64,000 nt of DNA from Saccharopolyspora shandongensis (GTDB lineage Bacteria; Actinomycetota; Actinomycetes; Mycobacteriales; Pseudonocardiaceae). The stretch lies in assembly GCF_900106995.1 (NCBI RefSeq), contig NZ_FNOK01000012.1, positions 62,001 to 126,000 of the forward strand. The letters are read 5' to 3'. The translations under genes and the position numbers were made by a program. Each line of letters begins with the position of its first letter. Positions within the stretch are counted from its first letter, which is position 1. Positions 17,470-29,375 of the stretch are shown here, piece by piece. A model generated the notes under the pieces. That model worked only from the letters and a program-made list of their open reading frames with translations, made no database searches and was not told where the DNA came from.

Positions 17470-18438
17470 ATGACCGCAGCAACCGAGCGCGTGGCCACCT
17501 CAGAGGCCCGTGCCGAGTCCGGGCCGAAGCCCTTGATCGCGGGCACCCGATCGTGGGTGGCGCAGCTGTCGGTGTATGTGTTCGTCCTGGTGCCGTTCCT
17601 CGCCCTCGTGCTGGCGGTGCCGGCGGCCTGGGGCTGGGGGCTCGGCTGGGTCGACATCACCTTGGCGCTGGTCTTCTACGTCGCGTCGGGGCTGGGTGTG
17701 ACGGTCGGCTTCCACCGGTACTTCACGCACGGCTCGTTCAAGGCGAAGCGTGGGGTCAAGATCGCGTTGGCCATCTTCGGCATGATGGCCGTGCAGGGAC
17801 CGGCGATCACGTGGGTCGCCGACCACCGCCGGCACCACGCCTTCTCCGACCGCGAGGGCGACCCGCACTCGCCGTGGCGCTTCGGCAGCTCGCCCGCCGC
17901 GCTGGCGAAGGGCTTCTGGCACGCGCACATGGGCTGGCTGTTCGAGCGCGACCTGACCAACGAGGACCGCTTCGCGCCGGACCTGCTCAAGGACGCGGAA
18001 CTGGTGAAGGTCAACCGGCTGTTCCCGCTGTGGACGGCCCTCAGCCTCGTGCTGCCCGCCGTGCTGGGCGGGCTGATCACCTGGTCGCTGTGGGGCGCGT
18101 TCACCGCGTTCTTCTGGGCCGGGCTGGTCCGGGTGTCCTTCCTGCACCACGTGACCTGGTCGGTGAACTCGATCTGCCACATGATCGGCGAGCGGCCCTT
18201 CAAGAGCCGGGACAAGGCGGCGAACTTCTGGCCGCTGGCGATCCTGTCCTTCGGCGAGTCGTGGCACAACCTGCACCATGCCGACCCGACCTGCGCCCGG
18301 CACGGCGTGCTGCGCGGCCAGCTCGACATCTCGGCGCGCGTCATCTGGATCTTCGAGAAGCTCGGCTGGGCCTGGAACGTCCGCTGGTCCAACGAGAAGC
18401 GGCTCGCCCGGATCTCGGTCACCGAGTACAAGGGCTGA
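17470..18438 (+). CDS. Acyl-CoA delta-9-type desaturase
   Basis: A membrane di-iron desaturase of 322 residues that inserts a cis double bond into a fatty acyl-CoA, controlling membrane fluidity. Hydrophobic segments lie at about 33-53 and 60-80, with more in the middle. The three histidine boxes are complete: HRYFTH at 82-87, HRRHH at 119-123 and HNLHH near residue 262. It resembles mycobacterial DesA3. ATG 17470 is used. It is followed by a strong terminator and then by a TetR regulator in the same direction; two palindromic operators sit upstream. Confidence 0.92.
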   Translation: MTAATERVATSEARAESGPKPLIAGTRSWVAQLSVYVFVLVPFLALVLAVPAAWGWGLGWVDITLALVFYVASGLGVTVGFHRYFTHGSFKAKRGVKIALAIFGMMAVQGPAITWVADHRRHHAFSDREGDPHSPWRFGSSPAALAKGFWHAHMGWLFERDLTNEDRFAPDLLKDAELVKVNRLFPLWTALSLVLPAVLGGLITWSLWGAFTAFFWAGLVRVSFLHHVTWSVNSICHMIGERPFKSRDKAANFWPLAILSFGESWHNLHHADPTCARHGVLRGQLDISARVIWIFEKLGWAWNVRWSNEKRLARISVTEYKG

Positions 18439-18453
18439 TCCCCAGCCGGTTCG

Positions 18454-18489
18454 AAGTGCCCGCGCAGCGACATCGCGCGGGCACTTTTT
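18454..18489 (+). terminator. Intrinsic terminator after the desaturase
   Basis: AAGTGCCCGCGC (18454-18465) pairs perfectly with GCGCGGGCACTT (18475-18486), followed by TTT, a textbook intrinsic terminator. Confidence 0.88.
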
Positions 18490-18537
18490 CGTCAGGCCAG
18501 GACGTATGTGTCGGGCCCGCACCTTAGGGTTGTGCAA

Positions 18538-19206
18538 GTGGTATCACGGCGACGCGGGCGGACTGCGCCCGAACCGGAGGCGCGGCCGAAAGGGCGCACC
18601 GCACGGGTCAGGATGACGGGCAAGGAACGTCGGCAGCAGCTGCTGGACGTCGCTAGGGCGCTGTTCGCGGAGAAGGGCTTCGACGGCACGTCCATCGAGG
18701 AGATCGCGCACCGCGCCGGGGTGTCGAAGCCGGTCGTCTACGAGCACTTCGGCGGCAAGGAAGGCGTCTACGCGGTGGTGGTCGACCGCGAGATGCGCAA
18801 CCTGCTGGACCTGGTCGTCTCCGCCCTGTCGGCGGGGCATCCGCGGGATCTCCTGGAGCAGGCGGCGCGGGCGCTGCTGGACTACATCGACAACAACACC
18901 GACGGTTTCCGGGTGCTGGTGCGCGATTCGCCGGTGGCCAGCAACAGCGGCACCTTCTCCAGCCTGCTCAACGACATCGCGAGCCAGGTCGAGCACATCC
19001 TCGCCCTGCAGTTCAGCGCGCGGGGCTACGACGCGAAGCTCGCCCCGCTGTACAGCCAGGCGCTGGTCGGCATGGTGGCGCTGACCGGCCAGTGGTGGCT
19101 GGAGGCGCGCAAGCCGAAGAAGGAGGAGGTGGCCGCGCACCTGGTCAACCTCGCCTGGAACGGCCTCTCCCACCTGGAGCACAAGCCCCGCCTGTCCACG
19201 AAATGA
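18538..19206 (+). CDS. TetR-family regulator, probably of the adjacent desaturase
   Basis: A 222-residue repressor. The N-terminal helix-turn-helix spans about 30-75, with FAEKGFDGTSIEEIAHRAGVSKPVVYEHFGGKEGVY broken across the two helices. The remaining residues form the ligand-binding and dimerisation domain, ending in SHLEHKP. Its layout, with SKPVVYEHF and a C-terminal SHLE, resembles FasR-type regulators of lipid synthesis. GTG 18538 is a likely leaderless start, with TTAGGGT as -10; ATG 18613 is an alternative. It occupies the position of Rv1019 in the mycobacterial order. The natural target is the TACG-N4-CGTA pair upstream of the desaturase; no such site precedes its own gene. Confidence 0.85.
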   Translation: MVSRRRGRTAPEPEARPKGRTARVRMTGKERRQQLLDVARALFAEKGFDGTSIEEIAHRAGVSKPVVYEHFGGKEGVYAVVVDREMRNLLDLVVSALSAGHPRDLLEQAARALLDYIDNNTDGFRVLVRDSPVASNSGTFSSLLNDIASQVEHILALQFSARGYDAKLAPLYSQALVGMVALTGQWWLEARKPKKEEVAAHLVNLAWNGLSHLEHKPRLSTK

Positions 19207-19213
19207 CGGTTCG

Positions 19214-19231
19214 CAGTTTCAATTGAAACTG
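19214..19231. repeat. Palindrome CAGTTTCAATTGAAACTG, intact copy
   Basis: A perfect 18-bp palindrome, 7 nt after the TetR stop and 45 nt before the left half of a split copy that carries an inserted element. It is identical to the copies at 5011, 5050 and 28147. Confidence 0.88.
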
Positions 19232-19286
19232 TGGACACTCGGGTACTGAACCCTGGTGATCCTGTGTGGAGATCGCAGTTTCAATT

Positions 19287-19550
19287 GAGGTTTTTTCATC
19301 CTGGTCGGCCCGCAGTCGCGGGTCGCAAAGGTGCACGTCGATGGGGTGTCGCATGCGCCGCAGGCGCATAGCCCACCTACGACACTTGCACCGCCGCGGG
19401 TTCACGGTGCCCACCCCTTCGGGGTTCCCTCGGCGAGGACGGCCCCTCCGCCGTGTATCGGACATACATCAGGAGGGGCACCCACAGACCAGGGAGCCTC
19501 TGAGGTTCCGCCACTCGCACCGCCACGCAAATCGAGGTTGGAAAAACCTC
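19287..19550 (-). mobile_element. Structured MITE-like element, copy 1 (264 bp), inserted in a palindrome
   Basis: The ends GAGGTTTTTTC and GAAAAACCTC are inverted repeats. On the left the flank is CAGTTTCAATT (19276-19286), on the right AATTGAAACTG (19551-19561): together the 18-bp palindrome, split with AATT duplicated (up to TCAATTGA, depending on where the ends are placed). The reverse complement aligns along its length with 34224-34479. Inside, GCCCCTCC (19442-19449) and GGAGGGGC (19472-19479) form a hairpin. No credible ORF exists, so it would need a transposase in trans. It lies between the TetR gene and the convergent dehydrogenase. Confidence 0.82.
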
Positions 19551-19565
19551 AATTGAAACTGTGGG

Positions 19566-20762
19566 TCAGGTCGTGGCGATGCGGAGGACCTTGTCGTCGG
19601 TGCCGTTGGACGTCGTGACGTAGAGGGCACCGTCGGGGCCCTGGCGGGCCGCTCGGAGCCGGCCGTGGGTGTCGTTCAGCTCCGGCGGGATCGCCACCTC
19701 GTCGATCGTTCCGTCCGGTCGCACCTCGAAGAGCAGGAGCTTGGCGCCCTTGAGCGCGGTGACCGCGAGCATCCCGTCGAAGCGGTTCCACTGCGGGCCG
19801 GTCAGGAACGTCGCCGCGCTGATCGCTTCGGTGTGCTCGCCGGACGACCAGACCGCCTTGACCGCGTCCGGGAAGCGGTGCAGGTCGGTCATCGGCACCG
19901 ACTCGTCGTAGCTGCGTTCGGTGCCGCCGCGCGACGGGTCCCAGCCGTAGTTCCCGCCCGGCCGCAGCAGGTTGATCTCGTCGTCGACGTCCGGCCCGTG
20001 CTCCGCGACGAACACCTGACCGCCCGGCCGCGGCGCGATGCCCTGCGGGTTGCGGTGCCCGTAGGTGTAGAGCAGCCGCTCGCGCGGGTTCGGCGAAGCG
20101 ATGAACGGGTTGTCCGGTAGGGGAGCGCCGGTATCGATGTTCATCCGCAGGACCTTCCCGCCGAGCGAGCCGCGGTCCTGCGCGATCGCGGGCCGCGCCG
20201 TGTCCCCGGTGCTCACCAGCAGCGCGCCGTCCTCGGCCACCGCCAGCCCGCAGCCGGAGTGCCGACCACTGGGATTCACCGGCAGCCCGGTGAGCAGGTC
20301 GCCGACCCGGTCCGCGCGCGAGCCGTCCTCGGAGAGCCGCCAGGTGATCAGCCGGACGTCGACAGCGACGCCGTTCTCCTGGTGCGTCTGGCAGGTGATG
20401 AACCGCCGGTTGTCGGCGAACGCCGGGTGCATCAGCAGGCCCATCAGCCCGCCTTCGCCCTCCGCGAGCACGTCCCCGAGGTCCGCCTGCACCGGCCGCA
20501 CCAGCGCGCCCGGCCGGTGATCGGCGAGCAGCGCGATCCGGCCGGGGCGCTGGCTGACCAGCGCGGTGCCGTCCGGTAGGAACCCGATGTCCCAGGGATG
20601 TTCCAGCCCGGCCGCGACGATCTCGACGCGCAGCGCCGACGGCGCCGGGGCGGCCGTGCTGACCGGCGCGGGCCGATCGTCGCTGCTCGCGATGCCGCAG
20701 CCGGCCAAGGCGCCGATCAGCGGGAGGAGCATGGCGATCGCGGCGAACCGGCGCATGGGCAT
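19566..20762 (-). CDS. PQQ-dependent sugar dehydrogenase-like lipoprotein (GDH-B/sorbosone family)
   Basis: A six-bladed beta-propeller protein of 398 residues. After an N-terminal hydrophobic stretch, the lipobox ALAGC at about 19-23 predicts export and membrane anchoring. The body carries the marks of soluble glucose/sorbosone dehydrogenases: LEHPWDIGFLPDG, EGGLMGLLMHPAF, YGHRNPQGIA and PGGNYGWD. The family oxidises sugars with PQQ, but many actinobacterial members have no known substrate. ATG 20762 is chosen because it leaves a normal signal peptide; ATG 20756 is equally possible. It is divergent from mfd, and its stop is 15 bp from the end of the inserted element. Confidence 0.85.
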   Translation of the reverse strand: MPMRRFAAIAMLLPLIGALAGCGIASSDDRPAPVSTAAPAPSALRVEIVAAGLEHPWDIGFLPDGTALVSQRPGRIALLADHRPGALVRPVQADLGDVLAEGEGGLMGLLMHPAFADNRRFITCQTHQENGVAVDVRLITWRLSEDGSRADRVGDLLTGLPVNPSGRHSGCGLAVAEDGALLVSTGDTARPAIAQDRGSLGGKVLRMNIDTGAPLPDNPFIASPNPRERLLYTYGHRNPQGIAPRPGGQVFVAEHGPDVDDEINLLRPGGNYGWDPSRGGTERSYDESVPMTDLHRFPDAVKAVWSSGEHTEAISAATFLTGPQWNRFDGMLAVTALKGAKLLLFEVRPDGTIDEVAIPPELNDTHGRLRAARQGPDGALYVTTSNGTDDKVLRIATT

Positions 20763-20917
20763 GCGCACAGTGTGACACCGGCCATGCGGTGCGTTCGGGT
20801 CGTCGCGATCGTGTCGCACCGGAGTCGTAGTCTGGAACGCGTCGCCCCTGCGGTCTCGGCGTTCGTCCCGGGCAGGGGTGTGCCCGCATTCGCCATGTCT
20901 TGCTGCGAGGTAGCTCC

Positions 20918-24526
<3,609 letters not shown>

Positions 24527-24544
24527 GCGAGCCATGAAGTGGCT

Positions 24545-24591
24545 CGTGGGCGCATCAGCTCCGGCTTGAGGCCGAAGCGGATGCGCCCACG
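24545..24591 (+). terminator. Terminator hairpin after mfd
   Basis: CGTGGGCGCATC (24545-24556) and GATGCGCCCACG (24580-24591) are perfectly complementary 12-bp arms with a 23-nt loop, 18 nt past the stop. Confidence 0.75.
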
Positions 24592-24713
24592 GGTCGCCAC
24601 CACCTGCGACCACGCCCCACGGCCTCCGCGCCCCTGCTTCTGAGTTGCCGGGATCCCGGCCCGGCGTGACGGTTGATCCGGCTTCGCAGGGCGTCACGAG
24701 GAGGCGCGGCATC

Positions 24714-26411
24714 ATGACCAGGAAGTCCTCGGAACAGCAGAAGGCGGGCAGCGGCATTCCGCAGTCCCCCGCCGCGTTCGCCGTCGAGCATGCGCCCCGC
24801 ACCGACTTCGTCGTCTTCGGGGTCACGGCCGCGATCACCGTCTTCTTCGTCTGCTGGGGCGTGTTCTCCACCGAATCGCTGGCGCGGACGTCGTCCGCCG
24901 CGCTGTCCTGGCTGGTCACCAACATCGGGTGGGGCTTCGTGCTCGCCGCCACCGGATTCGTGGTGTTCGCGCTGTGGCTGGCGATCAGCCGCTACGGCGC
25001 GATCCCGCTCGGGCAGGACGACGAGCAGCCGGAATTCCGCACCGTGTCGTGGATCGCGATGATGTTCAGCGCCGGCATGGGCATCGGCCTGATGTTCTTC
25101 GGCGTCGCCGAGCCGCTGGCGCACTTCGTCAAGCCGCCGCCGGGCACGGTGGCGCCGCTGAGCGAGGCGGCGGTGGAGACCGCGATGGCGACGTCGTTGT
25201 TCCACTGGACGCTGCACCCGTGGTCGATCTACGCGGTCGTCGGGCTGGCCATCGCCTACGGCAGCTTCCGGCGCGGCCGCAAGCAGCTGATCAGCGCGGC
25301 CTTCACGCCGCTGCTCGGCAGGCGCAAGGCGGAGGGGTGGGTCGGCAAGCTGATCGACATCCTCGCGCTGTTCGCGACGCTGTTCGGCTCCGCCGCGTCG
25401 CTGGGGCTGGGGACGCTGCAGATCCAGAGCGGCATGCAGTCGGCCGGCTGGATCGCCGGCGTCGGCACCACGATCCTGGTGCTGATCATCGTGGTGCTGA
25501 CGATCTGCTTCATCTTCTCGGCGGTGTCGGGCGTGGCCAAGGGCATCCAGTGGCTGTCCAACATCAACATGGTGCTGGCCGCGCTGCTCGCGATCTTCGT
25601 GTTCGTCGTCGGCCCGACGGTGTTCGTCCTCGACCTGCTGCCCACCACGATCGGCGTCTACCTGCGCGACTTCGGCGAGATGGCCTCCCGGTCCGGCGCC
25701 ACCGGGGGCGCGGCGATGAACGACTGGCTGTCCAGCTGGACGATCTTCTACTGGGCGTGGTGGATCTCGTGGACGCCGTTCGTGGGCATGTTCATCGCCC
25801 GCATCAGCCGCGGCCGCACCATCCGGCAGTTCGTCACCGGCGTGATCCTGGTGCCCAGCGCTGTGAGCCTGGTGTGGTTCGCGATCTTCGGCGGCAGCGC
25901 GATCCGGGTGCAGCAGAGCGGGGTCGACGTGTACCGCAGCGGCGGCGAGGAGGCGCAGACGTTCGCCGTGCTGGAGACGCTGCCGCTGTCGGCGATCACC
26001 ACGGTGCTGGTGATGATCCTGGTGGCGATCTTCTTCGTCTCCGGCGCCGACGCGGCGTCGGTGGTGATGGGCACGCTGTCGCAGCGCGGCTCGATCGAGC
26101 CGAGGCGGTGGATGGTGGTCTTCTGGGGCGCGGCGACGGGCGCGGTGGCCGCGATCATGCTCATCGTCGGCGGCGAGAACGCGCTCAGCGGCATCCAGAA
26201 CCTGACCTTCCTGGCGTCGGCGCCGTTCGCGGTGGTGATGGTGCTGCTGTGCGTCGCGCTGATGAAGGACCTGCGCGAGGACCCGATGATGCAGCGCGGC
26301 ATGAAGGGCGCCCAGGTGCTGGAGCAGGCGGTCATCCACGGAACGGAGCGCCACGGCGGGGACTTCCAGCTGGAAGTGGGTCCGGCCGAAGGAGATTCGC
26401 AGCAGCCCTGA
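24714..26411 (+). CDS. BCCT-family transporter (betaine/choline/carnitine type)
   Basis: An integral membrane transporter of 565 residues with about twelve hydrophobic segments. The family hallmark MMFSAGMGIGLMFFGVAEP spans about 119-137. The TM8 segment, around FYWAWWISWTPFVGMFIARISRGR in pieces, carries the conserved Trp residues that line the trimethylammonium site. Sodium- or proton-coupled uptake of glycine betaine or related osmolytes is expected, but the exact substrate is not visible. ATG 24714 has a GAGGAGG site. The gene interrupts the mfd-mazG neighbourhood of mycobacteria, so it is a lineage-specific insertion. A small hairpin CTGTGGA/TCCACAG (26419-26435) follows. Confidence 0.92.
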   Translation: MTRKSSEQQKAGSGIPQSPAAFAVEHAPRTDFVVFGVTAAITVFFVCWGVFSTESLARTSSAALSWLVTNIGWGFVLAATGFVVFALWLAISRYGAIPLGQDDEQPEFRTVSWIAMMFSAGMGIGLMFFGVAEPLAHFVKPPPGTVAPLSEAAVETAMATSLFHWTLHPWSIYAVVGLAIAYGSFRRGRKQLISAAFTPLLGRRKAEGWVGKLIDILALFATLFGSAASLGLGTLQIQSGMQSAGWIAGVGTTILVLIIVVLTICFIFSAVSGVAKGIQWLSNINMVLAALLAIFVFVVGPTVFVLDLLPTTIGVYLRDFGEMASRSGATGGAAMNDWLSSWTIFYWAWWISWTPFVGMFIARISRGRTIRQFVTGVILVPSAVSLVWFAIFGGSAIRVQQSGVDVYRSGGEEAQTFAVLETLPLSAITTVLVMILVAIFFVSGADAASVVMGTLSQRGSIEPRRWMVVFWGAATGAVAAIMLIVGGENALSGIQNLTFLASAPFAVVMVLLCVALMKDLREDPMMQRGMKGAQVLEQAVIHGTERHGGDFQLEVGPAEGDSQQP

Positions 26412-26571
26412 TCGTCCGCTGTGGATGGTCCACAGAGGATTTTGAGCCGCTGATCCCCGGCGCGGTGGATCGTGCGCCAGATGTCCGGAAGATCAGTTGT
26501 GCGAGGTGCGGAACCTCCAGCGCCGTGCTGCGTCTATGGGAGAAAGGCTTCCCCGGCGAGAGGTTCTGACG

Positions 26572-27117
26572 ATGTCGTTGCGCAGCAAGCTGGTTCTGGC
26601 GACCGGTTCGATCGCGCTGTCCGCGCTGGCGTTGACCGGATGCGCCGCAGGCGCCGAGACGCCGGCCCCCGTGCCCTCGGCCGGTGGTTCCGCGTCGGCC
26701 GGTGGCGTGTCCAGCCTGACCTCGTCGGCCACCAAGCCGGAGATCCGCGCCGGTGTGCACGGCAGCGAGGAGCGGGTCGTGTTCGACTTCAGCAAGCTCC
26801 CGAACGCGTCGGGCCTGAAGGTGATGAAGCACGAGATCAACTCGCAGTCGCCGGCCTGGGGCGGCTCGGGCGAGCCGGTCGAAGGCATGACCGGCAAGTC
26901 GTTCCTGCACATCTACGTGGAGATCGCCGACCAGGACCGCAGCACCGCCGGGCCCGAGCAGTTCGGCCAGAAGCTGGCGAAGAGCGCGGTCGTCAACGAC
27001 AACTCGCACGGCACCGGCGAGCTGACCATCGGGCTATCCCAGGGCGTCGACTACGAGGTGTTGGTCGAGGGCGAGAAGGTGATCGTCAACATGGCCGAGG
27101 GCCCGTTGGGCCGTTGA
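26572..27117 (+). CDS. Lipoprotein with an AMIN-like domain
   Basis: A predicted lipid-anchored protein of 181 residues. The signal peptide ends in the lipobox ALTGC at about residues 20-24, followed by a Gly/Ser/Ala-rich linker. The globular part (about 60-181) contains RVVFDFSKL and ends in a VIVNMAEG strand, a beta-rich arrangement typical of AMIN-like domains in actinobacterial cell-envelope proteins. There is no catalytic motif. ATG 26572 with a GAGAGG site is used. It lies 80 nt upstream of another lipoprotein gene, probably co-transcribed. The function is unknown. Confidence 0.78.
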   Translation: MSLRSKLVLATGSIALSALALTGCAAGAETPAPVPSAGGSASAGGVSSLTSSATKPEIRAGVHGSEERVVFDFSKLPNASGLKVMKHEINSQSPAWGGSGEPVEGMTGKSFLHIYVEIADQDRSTAGPEQFGQKLAKSAVVNDNSHGTGELTIGLSQGVDYEVLVEGEKVIVNMAEGPLGR

Positions 27118-27197
27118 GTCCAACCGATGTCGTGAGCGTCGACTTCGGACTGTGTCGAGGCTTCACCGGAACGTGACTTCGTGAGAGGGTGCCCGCT

Positions 27198-28133
27198 GTG
27201 AGGTTCCGCATGCCGCGCCACGGGCGCCTTCTCGCATCGATCGCCGCCGCCGGCCTGCTGCTCGCCGGTTGCGGCTCTGGCCCCAGCCAGGTCGGCGCTG
27301 CCGCCATCGTCGGCGAAACCCGAATCCCGGTCTCCGACGTCCAGTCCTGGTTCGGCGAGGTGCTCGCGAAGGAGCCGGACCTCAAACCGCAGCTGCAGCA
27401 GCAGGGCCAGCTCGACGAGCTCGGCAGGCAGCTGGCCGCGCAGCTCGTCCGGCAGGAACTGGTCGACCAGGCGGCCCGCGACGAGCGGCTGACCGTCACC
27501 GATCAGCAGATCGCCGACGTGATCAACCGGATGGGCGGCCCGCAGGCGGCGACCGCGGGCAAGATCTACACCCCGCAGAACCTCCGCGACGTGGTCCGGA
27601 CCCAGCTGCTGACGACGGAACTCGGCCGCAAGTACTTCGACCGGCTGGAGATCACCTTCGACTACGCCCAGGCGACCACGCGCGGCGAGGCGGAGGAGAA
27701 GGCGCGCCGCATGGCCCAGGGCCCGGCGGAGACCGCCGCGGTCGTCAACGAGGCGGCGAAGGCGGGCGTCCCGGCCGCGCTCGACCAGAAGTTGCGCGCC
27801 GCCGACAGCCCGCAGCTCGCGGCCTCGACGCCGCTGTTCGGCGCGCAGCCCGGCACGGTGCTGGCCTTCGAACCGGAGCAGAGCTCCGGCCAGTGGCTGA
27901 TCGCGCGGATCAAGGAGCGCCGCACCGATGCACAGCCGATGCCGGCCGCGGGCGGTGCGGATGACCAGACGCTGCAAGGCGTCGGCGCGTACCTGCTCGG
28001 CATCACCGCGGACCGCGTCGGCGTGGAGCTCAGCCCGCGCTACGGCACGTGGGACCAGGTGGGCCTGACGGCCGTTCCGAGCGAGGGCGAAACCACCGGA
28101 TTCCGCCTCACCGGCCGACCCGCGGCCGGCTGA
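27198..28133 (+). CDS. SurA N-terminal-like lipoprotein (peptidyl-prolyl isomerase family relative)
   Basis: A 311-residue exported lipoprotein with lipobox LLAGC at about 21-25. Residues 35-155 match the SurA/PrsA N-terminal chaperone layout: AAIVGETRIPVSDVQ, a long helix pair, then LVRQELVDQAARDERLTVTDQQI in pieces. The parvulin isomerase core appears absent or strongly degenerate. It probably assists folding of secreted proteins on the outer side of the membrane. GTG 27198 is preferred because GAGAGGG lies about 6 nt upstream; GTG 27189 is an alternative. It is followed by an 18-bp palindrome and then mazG. Confidence 0.8.
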   Translation: MRFRMPRHGRLLASIAAAGLLLAGCGSGPSQVGAAAIVGETRIPVSDVQSWFGEVLAKEPDLKPQLQQQGQLDELGRQLAAQLVRQELVDQAARDERLTVTDQQIADVINRMGGPQAATAGKIYTPQNLRDVVRTQLLTTELGRKYFDRLEITFDYAQATTRGEAEEKARRMAQGPAETAAVVNEAAKAGVPAALDQKLRAADSPQLAASTPLFGAQPGTVLAFEPEQSSGQWLIARIKERRTDAQPMPAAGGADDQTLQGVGAYLLGITADRVGVELSPRYGTWDQVGLTAVPSEGETTGFRLTGRPAAG

Positions 28134-28146
28134 CCTCGGGGGTCCG

Positions 28147-28164
28147 CAGTTTCAATTGAAACTG
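28147..28164. repeat. Palindrome CAGTTTCAATTGAAACTG, intact copy
   Basis: A perfect 18-bp palindrome, extended to 28144-28167 by CCG/CGG, 13 nt past the SurA-like stop codon. It is identical to the other family members. Confidence 0.88.
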
Positions 28165-28238
28165 CGGGTCCTGGTCATGGTGACCAACGCCTCTGCACCT
28201 GCGCCCACGGCACGGGTTGCGGCTGGGACAATCGCAGC

Positions 28239-29255
28239 ATGAGGGAGGTCCGAGTGGCGGAAGGTTCTGCGGTCGTCCTGGTCGACGACCGGCTTGGCGA
28301 AGTCCTGCCGGCCGCGGCGTTGCCGCTGCTGCGCAGCGCGGCCGCCGTCTACGCCGAACCAGGTCTCGCGCCCGCTACGCGTGCGGCGCTCGACGCTCCC
28401 GCCCCGCCTCCGGTGGCGGACCTGCTGGCGCAGGCCGCCCGGGAACCGGTCGTGCTGATCGCCGGCGAGCTCGGCTCCGCCGAGGCCGACGGCTTGCGCG
28501 CCGCTGGTGCTCGGGTGATCGGCGCCCCGGCCCCGGCCGGGATCGAGCTGCTGGACGCGGTGACGGTGATGGACCGCCTGCGCTCGCCCGGCGGCTGCCC
28601 GTGGGACGCCGAGCAGGACCACGACACGCTGCGCAAATACCTCGTCGAGGAGACCTACGAGCTGCTCGACGCGATCGACCTCCGCGACCGGGAGGCGCTG
28701 CGCGAGGAGCTGGGCGACGTGCTGCTGCAGGTCCTGTTCCACGCGCGGGTGGCGACCGAGGACGCGGCCGATCCGTTCGACATCGACGCCGTTGCCGCGG
28801 GGCTGGTCAGCAAGCTCGTGTCGCGGCACCCGCACGTCTTCGCCGGCGACCCGGAGCTGCTGGACGCCGAGTCGCAGCACGCCCGCTGGGAAGAGCTGAA
28901 GCAGCGGGAGAAGCAGCGCGAATCCATTGTGGACGGCGTGGCGCTGGGGCAGCCCGCGGTGGCCCTGGCCGCGAAGCTGGTGCAGCGCGCGGACCGCGCC
29001 GGGATCCCGGCGGACGCGATGCCGCGCGGCGAAGCGCCCGGCGAGGCGCTGTTCGGCATCGCCGCGCAGGCGAAGCTGGCCGGTCGCGACCCGGAGGACG
29101 AGCTGCGCGCGGTCGCGCTCGCCTTCGCCGAGCGCATCCGCGCGGCCGAGCGGCGGGCCCGCGAGTCCGGCCGGGAGCCGGCGGAGCTCTCGGCGGCCGA
29201 TTGGCGGCGGCTCATGTCCGATTTGCCGGACCCCGCGGGTGTGCGTTCGGAGTAG
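28239..29255 (+). CDS. mazG: Nucleoside triphosphate pyrophosphohydrolase MazG
   Basis: Hydrolyses (d)NTPs to the monophosphate, cleaning damaged nucleotides. The product is 338 residues. An N-terminal actinobacterial extension (1-105) precedes the MazG core, which opens with LRSPGGCPWDAEQDHDTL. The metal-binding pair EETYELLDAID and EELGDVLLQVLFHA is intact. The core is followed by a second, weaker helical repeat with HPHVF and WEELKQ. ATG 28239 suits a leaderless start, with GACAAT at 28226-28231; GTG 28254 has its own GGGAGG site. Mycobacteria have the homologous gene (Rv1021) after mfd. Confidence 0.93.
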   Translation: MREVRVAEGSAVVLVDDRLGEVLPAAALPLLRSAAAVYAEPGLAPATRAALDAPAPPPVADLLAQAAREPVVLIAGELGSAEADGLRAAGARVIGAPAPAGIELLDAVTVMDRLRSPGGCPWDAEQDHDTLRKYLVEETYELLDAIDLRDREALREELGDVLLQVLFHARVATEDAADPFDIDAVAAGLVSKLVSRHPHVFAGDPELLDAESQHARWEELKQREKQRESIVDGVALGQPAVALAAKLVQRADRAGIPADAMPRGEAPGEALFGIAAQAKLAGRDPEDELRAVALAFAERIRAAERRARESGREPAELSAADWRRLMSDLPDPAGVRSE

Positions 29256-29375
29256 TGACGCACACTGATCGCGGGGCATCGGCTGACGAAACGGCGGCTC
29301 GCGGCGATATCTCTCGATGGGTGCGCCTTGCTGGATCGGCGTCCCGTGCATCTGGGTGCGTAGAGGAGGTTGCTC

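Noticed and set aside
19266-19556. A 96-codon ORF across element copy 1
   Set aside because: It is not preserved in copies 2 and 3, has no ribosome-binding site, and crosses the inverted-repeat ends.
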